Below, in pieces: positions 56,108-64,000 of a DNA stretch of 64,000 nucleotides. Position 1 is the first letter of the stretch, and each line of letters begins with the position of its first letter. The stretch is from Myxococcus stipitatus DSM 14675. Lineage in GTDB: Bacteria; Myxococcota; Myxococcia; Myxococcales; Myxococcaceae. A program made the position numbers and the translations under genes. The stretch spans positions 3,100,001-3,164,000 of the forward strand of contig NC_020126.1 of the NCBI RefSeq assembly GCF_000331735.1, in the 5' to 3' direction. The notes below the pieces were generated by a model. It saw only the letters and a program-made list of their open reading frames with translations. It searched no databases and was not told the DNA's origin.

Positions 56108-56631
56108 AGCGGCGAGCCCAGCTCCGAGACCTTGGCGCGGATGAGGCTTGCGCGGAACGCCGCCACGCGACGATTCCCCACCATCGCCTTGCCCGTGTAG
56201 ATGAAGAGCCCTCCCGCGAGCCTGCTCACCTGGAGCCGCAGCAACACCTGGTCCCCCGGCACGACGACCTGGAGGAACCGGCTCTCCACCGAGCCCACCA
56301 GCGTCAGCTCATCCTCGGCCAGCATCGAGGTGCTCATCTGGTAGAGGATGATTCCCGCCTGGGCGAAGGCCTGGATGAGGTGGCTGCCGGGGTAGATGGC
56401 GCGCTCGGGGAAGTGTCCCGCGATGCAGTCCAGGTTCCCCGAGATGGAGAGGAGGGCCTCCAGGAACTTCCCCGGCTCGTGGTCGACGATGCGGTCCAGC
56501 AGAATCATCGGGTGCCGGTGGCGCAGCCACTGGCGCAGCGCCGTGAAGCCCAGGGGCTTGGGCTCTCGCTCCGGCTTGTTCAGGGCGAGGGGGGCCGCGC
56601 GAGGGCGGTGCTGAGTGTCTGTGGAATGCAT
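56101..56631 (-). CDS. FabZ-like hotdog protein with Gln in place of catalytic Glu
   Basis: A 176-aa 3-hydroxyacyl-ACP dehydratase-like protein. HRHPMILLDRI (38-48) and GHFPERAIYPGSHLIQAFAQAG (72-92) are the FabZ signatures. The catalytic His is present (His73), but the residue 14 positions later, where FabZ has Glu, is Gln87. FabA has Asp there. The substitution implies weak or different chemistry, for example chain binding. The N-terminus (1-30) is a basic extension and overlaps the thioesterase gene by 52 nt. Confidence 0.85.
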   Translation of the reverse strand: MHSTDTQHRPRAAPLALNKPEREPKPLGFTALRQWLRHRHPMILLDRIVDHEPGKFLEALLSISGNLDCIAGHFPERAIYPGSHLIQAFAQAGIILYQMSTSMLAEDELTLVGSVESRFLQVVVPGDQVLLRLQVSRLAGGLFIYTGKAMVGNRRVAAFRASLIRAKVSELGSPLW

Positions 56632-57014
56632 GAGGGTTCTCCGCTCTCTCGGTTGACGACAGCCATGTCCAGACTTCCAGAGGCGAGCAGCACCGGCTCC
56701 GGCGCGGTGCCCTCGCGATAGATTGCGACACCCAACTTGAGGCTCGCGGGGCCCACGTGCTCCAGGCGCGCTTCCAGGCGCAGCCAGTCCTGGAAGCGCG
56801 CGGCATCGCGGTAGCGGATGCGCAGCTCCCGCACCCGCAGGTCCAACCCCTGTCCTTCGAGCAGCGCGAGCCCCGAGCCCCGCCGGTCGAGCTCCTCCAG
56901 CGCCGCGGTCTCCAACAGCGAGGCGTAGCGCGAGAAGTGGACGACGCCCGACGCATCGGTGTCGACGTGCTCCACGCGGTGACGCCGGGGGGGCGTGACG
57001 AGGGTGGCCATCAT
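56580..57014 (-). CDS. YbgC/4HBT-type acyl-thioesterase
   Basis: A 144-aa hotdog thioesterase of the 4-hydroxybenzoyl-CoA/YbgC family. The signature HVDTDASGVVHFSRY (16-30) contains the catalytic Asp of that family. It could release acyl chains from ACP or edit wrongly loaded carriers in this cluster. The first ATG at 57014 overlaps the aminotransferase stop by 4 nt (ATGA), so it is translationally coupled. Confidence 0.87.
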   Translation of the reverse strand: MMATLVTPPRRHRVEHVDTDASGVVHFSRYASLLETAALEELDRRGSGLALLEGQGLDLRVRELRIRYRDAARFQDWLRLEARLEHVGPASLKLGVAIYREGTAPEPVLLASGSLDMAVVNRESGEPSCIPQTLSTALARPPSP

Positions 57015-58405
57015 CGCCCCGCCTCCACGAACCTCCGGGTCCCTTCTCGGATGCGCTCGACGATGCGCCGCAGGTCGTCCTCCCCCGCGATGAGCGGCGG
57101 TGCGATGCGCATGGCGGGGAACATGTAGCGCAGGCCATGGGTGCGCCGGCCCGCGCCCGCCATGAACTCCACGAAGACACCCGCCTCGAGCAGCCGGCGA
57201 CGAAGCGCGGTGAGCCCCACGGACGCGCGCTCGGTCAGCTCGATGCCGTTCATGTAGCCCAGGCCGCGGACCTCCTGGAACAGCTCCGGGAACACCTCCA
57301 CCACGTCCTTGCGCAGCCGCTCCCGCAGCTCCGCGCCCAAGGGCCCGGCGCGCTCGATGAGGCGCTCCTCCGCGAGATACCGGAGACCGGAGCGCATCAG
57401 GGAGCAGGTGAGCGGACGCAGGTCCGACGTGGACACCGCGCCGCTGGAGCGCACGGACAGCTCGCGCCGCGCGATGACCATCGACGTGGAGACCGCGCCC
57501 ATGCCCAGGCTCTTTCCGATGACGGTGACGTCGGTGGGGATGGCCCCCTCCTCATCCGTCATGGCGAAGAAGCGCCCCGTCTTCGCGAACGTGAGCACCT
57601 CGTCCGCGATGAGCAGCACGTCGTGCTCGCGACACAGCCCCGCCAGCCGCCGCAGGTAGCCCGGTGGAGGGACGAGGATGCCCGCGTCGCCCTGGATGGG
57701 CTCGACGATGACCGCGGACAGCTTCGAGCCCTGCTCGGCGAAGAAGCGCTCCAGGAGCTCCGGCTCGCCGAAGGGGAGGAACGCCACGTCCAGGTGGTAC
57801 GGCGGCTCGGTGGAGAGCGGAGGCAGCCCCAGGCGGTAGTGACGGCGGTTGAGCAGCGGCACCAGTCCGCCCGTCCAGCCGTGCCACGCGCCCTCGAACG
57901 CGAGGACGGTGCGACGCGCCTCGCGGCCCGCCTTCACCGACAGCCGTCGCCGGTCGAAGCCGGACTCCAGCGCCAACCGCAGCGCCAGCTCCAGTCCCTC
58001 GGAGCCGGAGTTGCGACCGCTCGCGTGGTAGGCGGTGCCCGGGAAGCGGTCCGCCCAGCGCCCCCCGGGGCCGAACAGCTCCTCCAGCAGGAGGGTCCGC
58101 TCCAGCGAGCCCAGCTCATCGGTGACGTAGCCCCGCTCCAGCCCATCGCGGAACGCGGGCTGGAGGCAGGGGTGGGCCGCGCCCAGGCACGCGCTGGCGT
58201 AGCCGCCGCTGGCGTCCATCACCTCCAGCACCTGGCCCGCGTCGTCACCGTCCAGCGGGACCATGTGCTGGACCAGCCCCTTGGCCTGCACGCAGGCGAA
58301 GGGCAGACGCCCGCCGCCGTAGTGGTCCATCTGGAGGGCCTGCCCCGCGCGCAGCCGGTCGAGATCCCCGGGCTCCAGCCTCCCTCCAGGCGCGGGGGGC
58401 CTCAC
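57011..58405 (-). CDS. Class III aminotransferase (PLP)
   Basis: A 464-aa fold-type I PLP enzyme. Key residues are the Schiff-base Lys298 (VTVIGKSLGMG), Asp268 (LIADEVLTFAKTG), and FEGAWHGWTGG (170-180). It would transfer an amino group to an aldehyde or ketone, or to a carrier-bound acyl substrate, giving an amine or beta/omega-amino acid. The start is a GTG at 58405 that overlaps the ACP stop (GTGA) and follows AAGGAGG by about 6 nt; the upstream open frame has no support. Confidence 0.9.
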   Translation of the reverse strand: MRPPAPGGRLEPGDLDRLRAGQALQMDHYGGGRLPFACVQAKGLVQHMVPLDGDDAGQVLEVMDASGGYASACLGAAHPCLQPAFRDGLERGYVTDELGSLERTLLLEELFGPGGRWADRFPGTAYHASGRNSGSEGLELALRLALESGFDRRRLSVKAGREARRTVLAFEGAWHGWTGGLVPLLNRRHYRLGLPPLSTEPPYHLDVAFLPFGEPELLERFFAEQGSKLSAVIVEPIQGDAGILVPPPGYLRRLAGLCREHDVLLIADEVLTFAKTGRFFAMTDEEGAIPTDVTVIGKSLGMGAVSTSMVIARRELSVRSSGAVSTSDLRPLTCSLMRSGLRYLAEERLIERAGPLGAELRERLRKDVVEVFPELFQEVRGLGYMNGIELTERASVGLTALRRRLLEAGVFVEFMAGAGRRTHGLRYMFPAMRIAPPLIAGEDDLRRIVERIREGTRRFVEAGR

Positions 58406-58674
58406 CACGCGCCTCCTTGCGCGGACGTCTTCAGACCCGAGATGAGCGAGACGAGCTGGCTCACCGTCCGGAAGTTCTCGGTGTTGAAGTCCTCGTCGGA
58501 GATGCGGACCTTGAACTGGTCCTCGCACAGGACGCGCAGCTCCAGGAACCCCACCGAGTCCAGGCCGATGACGGACTGCAGGCCGTCATCCACGCCAATC
58601 TGCTCGGGCGGCAGCTCGACGAACAGGTTGTTGATGAGAATCTTCTTGATGCTCTCCGTCAGCTCTTCATGCAT
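58402..58674 (-). CDS. Acyl carrier protein
   Basis: A 90-aa carrier protein. Ser40 in GLDSVGFLEL is the phosphopantetheine site (DSxxxxEL). Acidic helices and length are typical of type II ACPs. It is the probable tether for the acyl chain elongated by the ketosynthase and reduced by the adjacent reductase. The start overlaps the end of the oxidoreductase gene by 8 nt. No phosphopantetheinyl transferase gene was found in the window. Confidence 0.92.
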   Translation of the reverse strand: MHEELTESIKKILINNLFVELPPEQIGVDDGLQSVIGLDSVGFLELRVLCEDQFKVRISDEDFNTENFRTVSQLVSLISGLKTSAQGGAW

Positions 58675-59665
58675 GGCGAGTGTTCCCTTCCAAAGTGAGC
58701 ACGAGCTTTCCGATGTTGCGGTTGGCTTCCATCTCCGCGAGCGCCGACTGCACGTCTTCCAGCGGGTAGCGGGCGTGGATGACGGGGCGCAGCTCGCCTC
58801 GGGCGAGCACCTCCATCCACCGCTGGCGAAAGCGCGCGTTCACCTCGCGCTTCTCGCGCAAGGGCCGCAGCCGCAGGGAGGACCCCTTGAGCTGGAGGCG
58901 TCGCTGGACGACCCGCAGCAGGTCCACCTGCGCCGTCATGCCGTCCAGCAGCCCGACGAGCACGAGAATCCCCTCGTGTCCCAGCACGGCCAGGTTGCGC
59001 TCCAGGTACGCGCCGCCGATGAAGTCCATCACCAGCGGCACACCCTCGCCGCGCGTCAGGCGGAGGACCTCGCGGACGAAGTCCTGCTCCCGGTGGTTGA
59101 AGACCTCGTCCGCGCCCAGCGCGCGCAGCGCCTCCACCTTCGCCGCCGTGCCCACCGTGCAGTACGTCGTCGCGCCGACGTGCCGCGCCATCTGGACCAT
59201 GGTGGTGCCGATGCTGCTGGCGGCCGCGTGGATGAGCACCGCCTGCCCGCGCTGGAGCTGCCCCAGCGCGAAGAGTGTCTCGTTCGCGGTGAGGCAGGAC
59301 TCCGACGCTGCCGCCGCTTCCGCGAAGTCGAAGCAGGACGGGATGGGCAGCGCCATGCCCTGGTCCAGCAGGCAGTACTCGGCGAGCCCGCCCCCTTCGA
59401 CGACGCCGAAGACGGCCTGTCCTCGGGTGAAGCCCTTCACGTCCTCGCCCCAGGCCTCGACGGTGCCGGCAATCTCGACGCCTGGGATGGACGACTGTCC
59501 TTCGGGCACGTGGTACTCGCCCTGCCGCTGGAGCAGGTCCGCGCGGTTGAGCGCGGTGGCATGCACCTTCACGAGCAGCGCCTCGCGCGGGGGCACGGGC
59601 CTGGGGACTTCGCGCAGCTTCACCACCTCCGGTCCCCCGGAGCCTTCGAAGAGCACGGCGCGCAT
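58667..59665 (-). CDS. NADPH:quinone/enoyl reductase (zinc-free MDR)
   Basis: A 332-aa medium-chain dehydrogenase/reductase. The N-terminus VLFEGSGGPEVVKL and NRADLLQRQGEY identify the quinone oxidoreductase group, which lacks the catalytic zinc Cys. The NADPH-binding turn is IHAAASSIGTTMVQMARH. Relatives act as enoyl reductases in polyketide clusters, so saturating a double bond of the ACP-bound chain is the most likely role. It is 4 bp from the MaoC gene and overlaps the ACP gene. Confidence 0.9.
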   Translation of the reverse strand: MRAVLFEGSGGPEVVKLREVPRPVPPREALLVKVHATALNRADLLQRQGEYHVPEGQSSIPGVEIAGTVEAWGEDVKGFTRGQAVFGVVEGGGLAEYCLLDQGMALPIPSCFDFAEAAAASESCLTANETLFALGQLQRGQAVLIHAAASSIGTTMVQMARHVGATTYCTVGTAAKVEALRALGADEVFNHREQDFVREVLRLTRGEGVPLVMDFIGGAYLERNLAVLGHEGILVLVGLLDGMTAQVDLLRVVQRRLQLKGSSLRLRPLREKREVNARFRQRWMEVLARGELRPVIHARYPLEDVQSALAEMEANRNIGKLVLTLEGNTRHA

Positions 59666-59669
59666 GGCG

Positions 59670-60200
59670 TCAGTACCTGGCCCTTTCCTCGACGGCCCGC
59701 TCGCGGGTGGGCACGAGGAAGCTGCGCTCGAAGGAGAGGAAGGCCTCGCCCTTGGACGTGAGGCCCACCGTCTCGCAGGTGATGATTCCCTCGCCGGCCC
59801 GGCCGGTGGACAGCCGCTTCCCCAGGATGCGGCTCTCCGCGTAGAGCGTGTCGCCCGCGAAGATGGGGTGGGTGAGGCGAATCTTGTCCCAGCCGAGGTT
59901 GGCGGTGGCCCGGCCGCTGGTGCTGCGCACGCTCATCCCGCAGACGATGCTGAAGGTCACCAGGCTGGAGATGAGCGGCCGGCCCCACGCTGTCTGCTCG
60001 CAGTACGCGGCATCCAGGTGCAGCGGGGACGGGTTCATCGCCAGCGTGTTCATCAGGACGTTGTCCGCCTCCGTCACCGTCCTGCCGGGGCGGTGCTCGA
60101 AGACGTCCCCCACCGTGAAGTCCTCGTAGTGGAAGCCCAGGACCTCGCGGTAGCGCTGCGGGCCCAGCCGTTTGTAGCCGGTGATTCCGGTGCCCTCCAT
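59670..60200 (-). CDS. MaoC-type enoyl hydratase/dehydratase
   Basis: A 176-aa single hotdog MaoC protein. TVTEADNVLMNTLAMNPSPLHLDAAYC (about 41-68) gives the Asp-Asn and His of the hydratase site. A close pattern occurs in mesaconyl-CoA hydratases, which act with CitE-like lyases; such a lyase is in this operon. The ribosome site GAGGAG precedes the ATG. It probably adds or removes water on an acyl-CoA or ACP-linked acyl group. Confidence 0.88.
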   Translation of the reverse strand: MEGTGITGYKRLGPQRYREVLGFHYEDFTVGDVFEHRPGRTVTEADNVLMNTLAMNPSPLHLDAAYCEQTAWGRPLISSLVTFSIVCGMSVRSTSGRATANLGWDKIRLTHPIFAGDTLYAESRILGKRLSTGRAGEGIITCETVGLTSKGEAFLSFERSFLVPTRERAVEERARY

Positions 60201-60235
60201 GGTGTGTCTCCTCGTGGCCTGAAGGTGGGCGCCGC

Positions 60236-61468
60236 TCAGAAGCGCGAGAGGATGGCCTGGACGTCGTCGCAGAAGGTCCGCACCTGCGCCTCGGTCATGT
60301 CCGCGCGCATCATCACGCGCACGCCCGCTTCGCCTCGGGCGACGACGGGGAAGAACACCGCCGAGCAGTAGTAGCCCCGCTGGTACAGCTCCGCGGACAG
60401 GCGGATGGCGCGGTCCTCCTCGCCCACCTGGATGAGGCGGATGGGCATCCCGTTGCCCGCGTGCGGCGAGGGGAAGCGGCTGTCGAAGAGCTGGATGTTG
60501 CGCTGCAGCTGGTCCTGGAGCTGGCGCAGCTCCGGCGTGTGGTGCAGCGCGATGCTCGCGAGCGAGGCGCCCAGCGAGGGCGTCTGGAGGTTCTGCGACC
60601 AGGCCAGCGGCCCCGCGTTCCGGTAGAGGAAGTCGAAGATCTTCTCGCTGCCCAGCATGGCGATGCCGCCCGAGCTGCCGAAGGCCTTGGCCAGCGACGC
60701 GACAATCATCGTCAGCGGGTTCATCTTCAGCCGCGAGCGGACGTAGCCCTCGCCGCGCTCACCGGCAATCGAGAGCGAGTGCGAGTCGTCGATGTAGAGG
60801 AAGAGCCCGTAGCGCTCCTGGAGCTGCAACAGACCCTCGAGCGCCAGCAGGCCGCCCATGGAGTAGGCGCCGTCCGCCACGTAGGCCACGCGGGGGTACT
60901 TCTTGCAGACGTCCTCCAGGTAGTTGAGGTCGTTGTGGGGACTGGTGAGGACCAGGCTCTCGTCGCCGCAGATGGGCTTGATGTAGGCCATCGAGAAGTG
61001 ACAGTAGCGGTCGAACACCATCACCCGAGGCTTGCCGTCCTCGGTGACGTGGCCGGAGGCGAGCAGCGGGAGGATGCCCGCGGTCAGCGCGCTGCAGGTG
61101 GCCCCGGGCAGGGTGGGGCAGCCGTACAGCTCCCGGAAGCCCTCCTCCATGCGCGCCATGTGCTCCAGGCGGATGCGCAGCGTGGACATGGCCAGGCTGT
61201 TGGTGCCGGCCTCGCGGAGCGCGTCGATGGAGCCTTGCAGGATGCGCGGGTGGTGGTTGAGGCCCAGGTACGAGCACGAGCAGAGCGTCATGAACGCGTG
61301 GCCCGTCTTCGTGTCGACGAGCCGGTTGTTCGACTCGAAGCCCACCCGCAGGCCGATGAGCCCGTGGTCCTTGGCCGTCTGCCAGCCTTTGTCTCCCACG
61401 GCGATGAGCTTCTCGTTGTTGCGGTAGCGCCTGGGACCCAAGACGCTCTGCTCGTTGGTCGTTTCCAT
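60236..61468 (-). CDS. Alpha-oxoamine synthase (AONS/CqsA-like, PLP)
   Basis: A 410-aa PLP enzyme of the alpha-oxoamine synthase family (KBL, AONS, SPT, CqsA). The PLP Lys261 is in VASLAKAFGSSGG, and YIDDSHSLS (225-233) is the cofactor Asp/His region. These enzymes join an amino acid to an acyl-CoA or acyl-ACP with loss of CO2, giving an alpha-amino ketone. In this operon the acyl donor may be the adjacent ACP. AGGAGG lies 7 nt before the ATG. Substrates are not predictable from sequence. Confidence 0.92.
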   Translation of the reverse strand: METTNEQSVLGPRRYRNNEKLIAVGDKGWQTAKDHGLIGLRVGFESNNRLVDTKTGHAFMTLCSCSYLGLNHHPRILQGSIDALREAGTNSLAMSTLRIRLEHMARMEEGFRELYGCPTLPGATCSALTAGILPLLASGHVTEDGKPRVMVFDRYCHFSMAYIKPICGDESLVLTSPHNDLNYLEDVCKKYPRVAYVADGAYSMGGLLALEGLLQLQERYGLFLYIDDSHSLSIAGERGEGYVRSRLKMNPLTMIVASLAKAFGSSGGIAMLGSEKIFDFLYRNAGPLAWSQNLQTPSLGASLASIALHHTPELRQLQDQLQRNIQLFDSRFPSPHAGNGMPIRLIQVGEEDRAIRLSAELYQRGYYCSAVFFPVVARGEAGVRVMMRADMTEAQVRTFCDDVQAILSRF

Positions 61469-61513
61469 GTGGACTCCTCCTGGGGCACTGGGGGAAGGGG
61501 GGCGGCGTCGGGC

Positions 61514-62359
61514 TCAGCCCCCTTGGGAGCCGAACTCCTCGAGCGTGCGCTTCGCCGCCTCGACGAACGGGGCACCCATCATGGTCCCCTCCACCACGCA
61601 GATGTTGAAGTCGCGCGCCTGGCTTTCCTTCACGATCTTCCGTGCCTTGCTCAACGTGTGTTCATCCGGAGAGAAGGCTTGATGGATGATGTCCACCTGG
61701 CGGGGATGCACCGCGGCCTTGCCGCTGAAACCCATGCTCCGAGCCAGACGACACTCGAGCCGCAAGGCTTCCTCGTCCGCCATGTTGAACAGCGGTGAGT
61801 CAACGACTTGCACATGGGCGGCGCGCGCGGCGGTGACGAGCCGGGCGCGGGCGTATTGCAATGGCTCCCATGACAGCGTCGCGCCGATGCTGAAGGAATA
61901 GTCCGCCGAGCCGAACACGAGCGCCTTGAGCCGAGGTGTCGCGCTGGCGATGGCGTGCACGTTCTCCACGCCGCGAGGCGTCTCCACCAGGGCGAGCAGG
62001 TCGACCTGGGAGCAGCTGGGCCCGAGCACCTGTTCGACGATCTCCAGGTCCCGGGGAGACTCCACCTTGGGAATGAGCACGGCGTCGGGTTTGACGGCGT
62101 ATTCCCGCAGGGCGAGCAGGTCCCTGAAGCCCTCGGGCCGGGTGACGCTGTTGACGCGGATGGCGCGACGGCTGGGGCCTCGCGGGGCGGTGAAGAAGGC
62201 CTCCGCCTGCTGCCGGGCCGCGTCCTTGTGCTGGGCCGCCACGGAGTCCTCCAGGTCCACCAGGGCGATGTCCGCACCGGATTGCTGGCCTCGGGCGAAG
62301 CGATCCACGGCGAGAGCTGGCGTGAACAAGATGCAGCGGCAATACCGTGTGAACATCAT
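61514..62359 (-). CDS. CitE/HpcH-type acyl-CoA lyase
   Basis: A 281-aa TIM-barrel aldolase/lyase of the HpcH/HpaI-CitE family. VDLEDSVA (34-41) supplies the metal-binding acidic residues, with later RVNSVTRPEG, VETPRG and GKAAVHPRQ. Such enzymes make or cleave malyl-, methylmalyl- or citramalyl-CoA. It is the first gene of the operon, with GGAGG 5 nt before the ATG. Together with the MaoC protein it may prepare an unsaturated dicarboxyl-CoA starter; this is inference. Confidence 0.88.
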   Translation of the reverse strand: MMFTRYCRCILFTPALAVDRFARGQQSGADIALVDLEDSVAAQHKDAARQQAEAFFTAPRGPSRRAIRVNSVTRPEGFRDLLALREYAVKPDAVLIPKVESPRDLEIVEQVLGPSCSQVDLLALVETPRGVENVHAIASATPRLKALVFGSADYSFSIGATLSWEPLQYARARLVTAARAAHVQVVDSPLFNMADEEALRLECRLARSMGFSGKAAVHPRQVDIIHQAFSPDEHTLSKARKIVKESQARDFNICVVEGTMMGAPFVEAAKRTLEEFGSQGG

Positions 62360-62820
62360 GGTCGCCTCCGAGGGAAAGCCTGTCAGGCGCGCACCCGTGG
62401 CGTCCGAACCGGAGGGGCTCGGCGACTCGCTCGAGGTGCGGTGAAACAGTGTTTGTCTGGGTACTCTCGTGGCTCCGCGATGTCAAGAATGGCTACAAGC
62501 AATTGCTCCGCGAGCCGGGAGCTATGGGGTGATATGTCTTTCAATGGGGCGAAGCGTGGCTCTACGTTTTGATATGTGTTTGTGACTCGGAATGGCTGGC
62601 GCGTCGCGTCGTCACGGAGGTGAGCCGAAAGTTCCAGGCGTCGGAATAGGACGCCGCGTGTGTGAGTTGAGCGCCGCCGAGTGGTCCTGCCCGCAGCAAT
62701 TTCCGTCGACGCGGGATTGCTCCAACGGGGTCAACTCGGGCGGTTTGGGGGACCGTGGCTCGGACGCGGCGCGCCAGGGGCGGTGACGATGTGGCTCTTC
62801 AACTCATGGGATGACGGCGA
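62360..62820. promoter_or_regulatory. 461-bp regulatory region upstream of the biosynthetic operon
   Basis: This gap is divergent between the operon and the esterase gene and has no supported gene. AAACAGTGTTT (62444-62454) is a 5+1+5 inverted repeat 85 bp before the lyase start. TGATATGT occurs twice in direct orientation (62530-62537 and 62570-62577), 40 bp apart, near four helical turns. The stretch 62470-62590 is AT-richer than the surroundings. It must hold the operon promoter; no -35/-10 could be assigned with confidence. Confidence 0.5.
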
Positions 62821-64000
62821 ATGAGATATCTTCTGCTCCTGCTACCTCTGCTTGCGGCATGTGCCTCCGTCCCCAAGGGGGAGGCGCCCCAGGCCGCCGC
62901 GCCGGTCTCCGATGTGGACCGGATTGTCCGAGACCTCTGTGGCAAGCAGGTGGCGCTGCTGGGCGAGGAGGCCCACCACGGCAGCGGGAGGACGGTCACC
63001 TTCAAGGTCGAGCTGGTGCGCAGGCTCGTGGAGGAGTGCCAGTTCGACGCCTTCTTCATCGAGGCGGGCACCTACGACTTCGTGAACATCGCGGAGCGCT
63101 TGAAGGCGGGCGAGCCCGTGGGCGAGGCGATGGTGGCGACGGCCATCGGCGGGCTGTGGGCCCATCAGGAGATGGCGCCCCTGGTTCCCTTCCTCACGCA
63201 GCGGCTCAACGCGGGGACGCTGGTCGCGGGCGGCCTGGATGACCAGCTCAACCGGGACACGTATGCCCATCGCCAGATGACCTCCGAGCTCCTCCCGCTG
63301 CTGGAGGGCGCGCGGCGGGAGGCGTGTGGCGAGGAGCTCGAGCGGTACATGGGCTGGCGATACGACGACGCCCATCCCTATACGGTCGACACGGTGGGGC
63401 GCGTTCGCGGTTGCTTCCGTGAGATGGCGTCCGCGCTCTCACGGCCGCGGGCGGCGGGGGGGCCCAGGACGCAGGGCTATCTCCAGATGGTCCACAGCCT
63501 GGACCGGTTCTTCGAGCGTCAAGCCGCGGGCTTCTCCCAAGCCTCCGAGAAGGGGCGCGGCGGGCGTGACTGGACTGCCTACAACGGGCGCGCCCGCTCC
63601 ATGTTCACGAACCTGGAGTGGCACCTGGCCCAGTCTCCTCGGCCCCGGAAGGCGATTGTCTGGCTCGCCACCATCCATGCCGCGAAGGACTTCCGCGCGT
63701 TGGACGGAGACCTGCGAGAGGCCGTCCCCTTCGGGTCCTTCGTTCAAGCCCGGTTCGGGGCGGACGCCTTCGTGCTGGGCTTCTCCGCCCACGCGGGAAG
63801 CTACGCCCCCGTCAGCAACAAGCGCACGCAGGTCCTGGAGCCCGCACGGGCGGACTCGCTCGAGGGCTGGGCGTTCTCGGGCCAGGCCACGGAGACGCGG
63901 TATCTGGACGCGAGCCAGTTGCGCGACCTGGGCCCCAGGGCCGCCCGTCCCATCAGCTACGCGTGGATGACGGGGCCCTGGGCGACGGTCATGGATGGGC
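62821..64000 (+). CDS. Erythromycin-esterase-like lipoprotein (cut by window edge)
   Basis: A lipoprotein open from the ATG at 62821 to the window end (393 codons seen). The lipobox is LLAAC (Cys14). The erythromycin-esterase-like domain (EreA/Bcr136 family) starts at about residue 42: VALLGEEAHHGSG and FFIEAGTYDF carry the family's acidic and His residues, with a later WAHQEM block. Characterised members hydrolyse macrolide lactones or act on other compounds. Lipid anchoring is unusual for EreA-type proteins, which are cytoplasmic. A role in processing its own secondary metabolite is possible because it is divergent from the NRPS operon. Confidence 0.85.
   Translation, partial: MRYLLLLLPLLAACASVPKGEAPQAAAPVSDVDRIVRDLCGKQVALLGEEAHHGSGRTVTFKVELVRRLVEECQFDAFFIEAGTYDFVNIAERLKAGEPVGEAMVATAIGGLWAHQEMAPLVPFLTQRLNAGTLVAGGLDDQLNRDTYAHRQMTSELLPLLEGARREACGEELERYMGWRYDDAHPYTVDTVGRVRGCFREMASALSRPRAAGGPRTQGYLQMVHSLDRFFERQAAGFSQASEKGRGGRDWTAYNGRARSMFTNLEWHLAQSPRPRKAIVWLATIHAAKDFRALDGDLREAVPFGSFVQARFGADAFVLGFSAHAGSYAPVSNKRTQVLEPARADSLEGWAFSGQATETRYLDASQLRDLGPRAARPISYAWMTGPWATVMDG

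Noticed and set aside
57137..59761. Plus-strand 874-codon open frame opposite the biosynthetic operon
   Set aside because: Minus-strand genes have complete families, ribosome sites and overlaps; the plus frame has none.
62592..62786. 64-codon open frame in the cluster's upstream region
   Set aside because: No ribosome site, no signal peptide, composition like intergenic DNA.

Overview
The window is high-GC DNA and reads like a myxobacterium of the Myxococcus/Corallococcus/Pyxidicoccus group. The evidence is dense GC-biased coding, many secreted lipoproteins, kelch and ELWxxDGT surface repeats, a Myxococcales-restricted DUF2378 protein, DUF1501 plus cytochrome c cassettes, and a large thiotemplate gene cluster. 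I saw no rRNA or tRNA gene, CRISPR array, insertion sequence or phage gene. Both edges cut genes: a MarR-type regulator on the left and an erythromycin-esterase-like lipoprotein on the right.

Region 1 (1-20.5 kb) is a patchwork of short transcription units. It holds a MarR/aldo-keto reductase divergon, a two-gene unit ending in a 14-repeat kelch lipoprotein, a methyltransferase, an S15/CocE-type hydrolase, a lipoprotein with a TonB C-terminal domain and an ELWxxDGT lipoprotein. It also holds a DJ-1/PfpI protein, an ECF sigma factor coupled to a lipoprotein alpha/beta hydrolase, a GT39-like glycosyltransferase, a Lys/Thr/Val-rich small exported protein, a DUF2378 protein and an NAD-dependent epimerase.

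Region 2 (20.5-30.9 kb) is exported and digestive: a small Cys lipoprotein, two tandem M35-type (deuterolysin-like) metallopeptidases, a GH16 glucanase and, in the opposite direction, a three-gene operon of two heme-motif proteins and a DUF1501 protein. A Cys-rich lipoprotein and an APH-fold kinase follow.

Region 3 (30.9-45 kb) contains an overlapping operon of a large AsmA/YdbH-like protein, a YdbL-like (DUF1318) lipoprotein and a beta-propeller/TPR protein, which suggests an envelope lipid-transport module. It also holds hflX with a downstream unknown gene, a pentapeptide-repeat protein, a small outer-membrane-type protein and a PPC-like repeat lipoprotein. At 45-46.8 kb a TetR regulator is translationally coupled to an FAD monooxygenase.

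Region 4 (48.0-62.4 kb, minus strand) is the most interesting part: a 12-gene, largely overlapping operon. In transcription order it encodes a CitE/HpcH-type lyase, an alpha-oxoamine synthase, a MaoC hydratase, an enoyl/quinone reductase, an ACP, a class III aminotransferase, a YbgC-type thioesterase, a FabZ-like hotdog protein with Gln at the catalytic Glu position, a ketosynthase, a half-length KS-like protein without active-site residues, an AMP-ligase and an NRPS of order T-C-A-T-C. I recognise no characterised pathway with this set. My inference is a short, type II-like acyl chain converted to an amine or amino-ketone and joined to an aminoacyl unit, with the terminal C domain perhaps releasing the product as an amide. 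A 107-bp tandem duplication marks the KS/KS-like junction.
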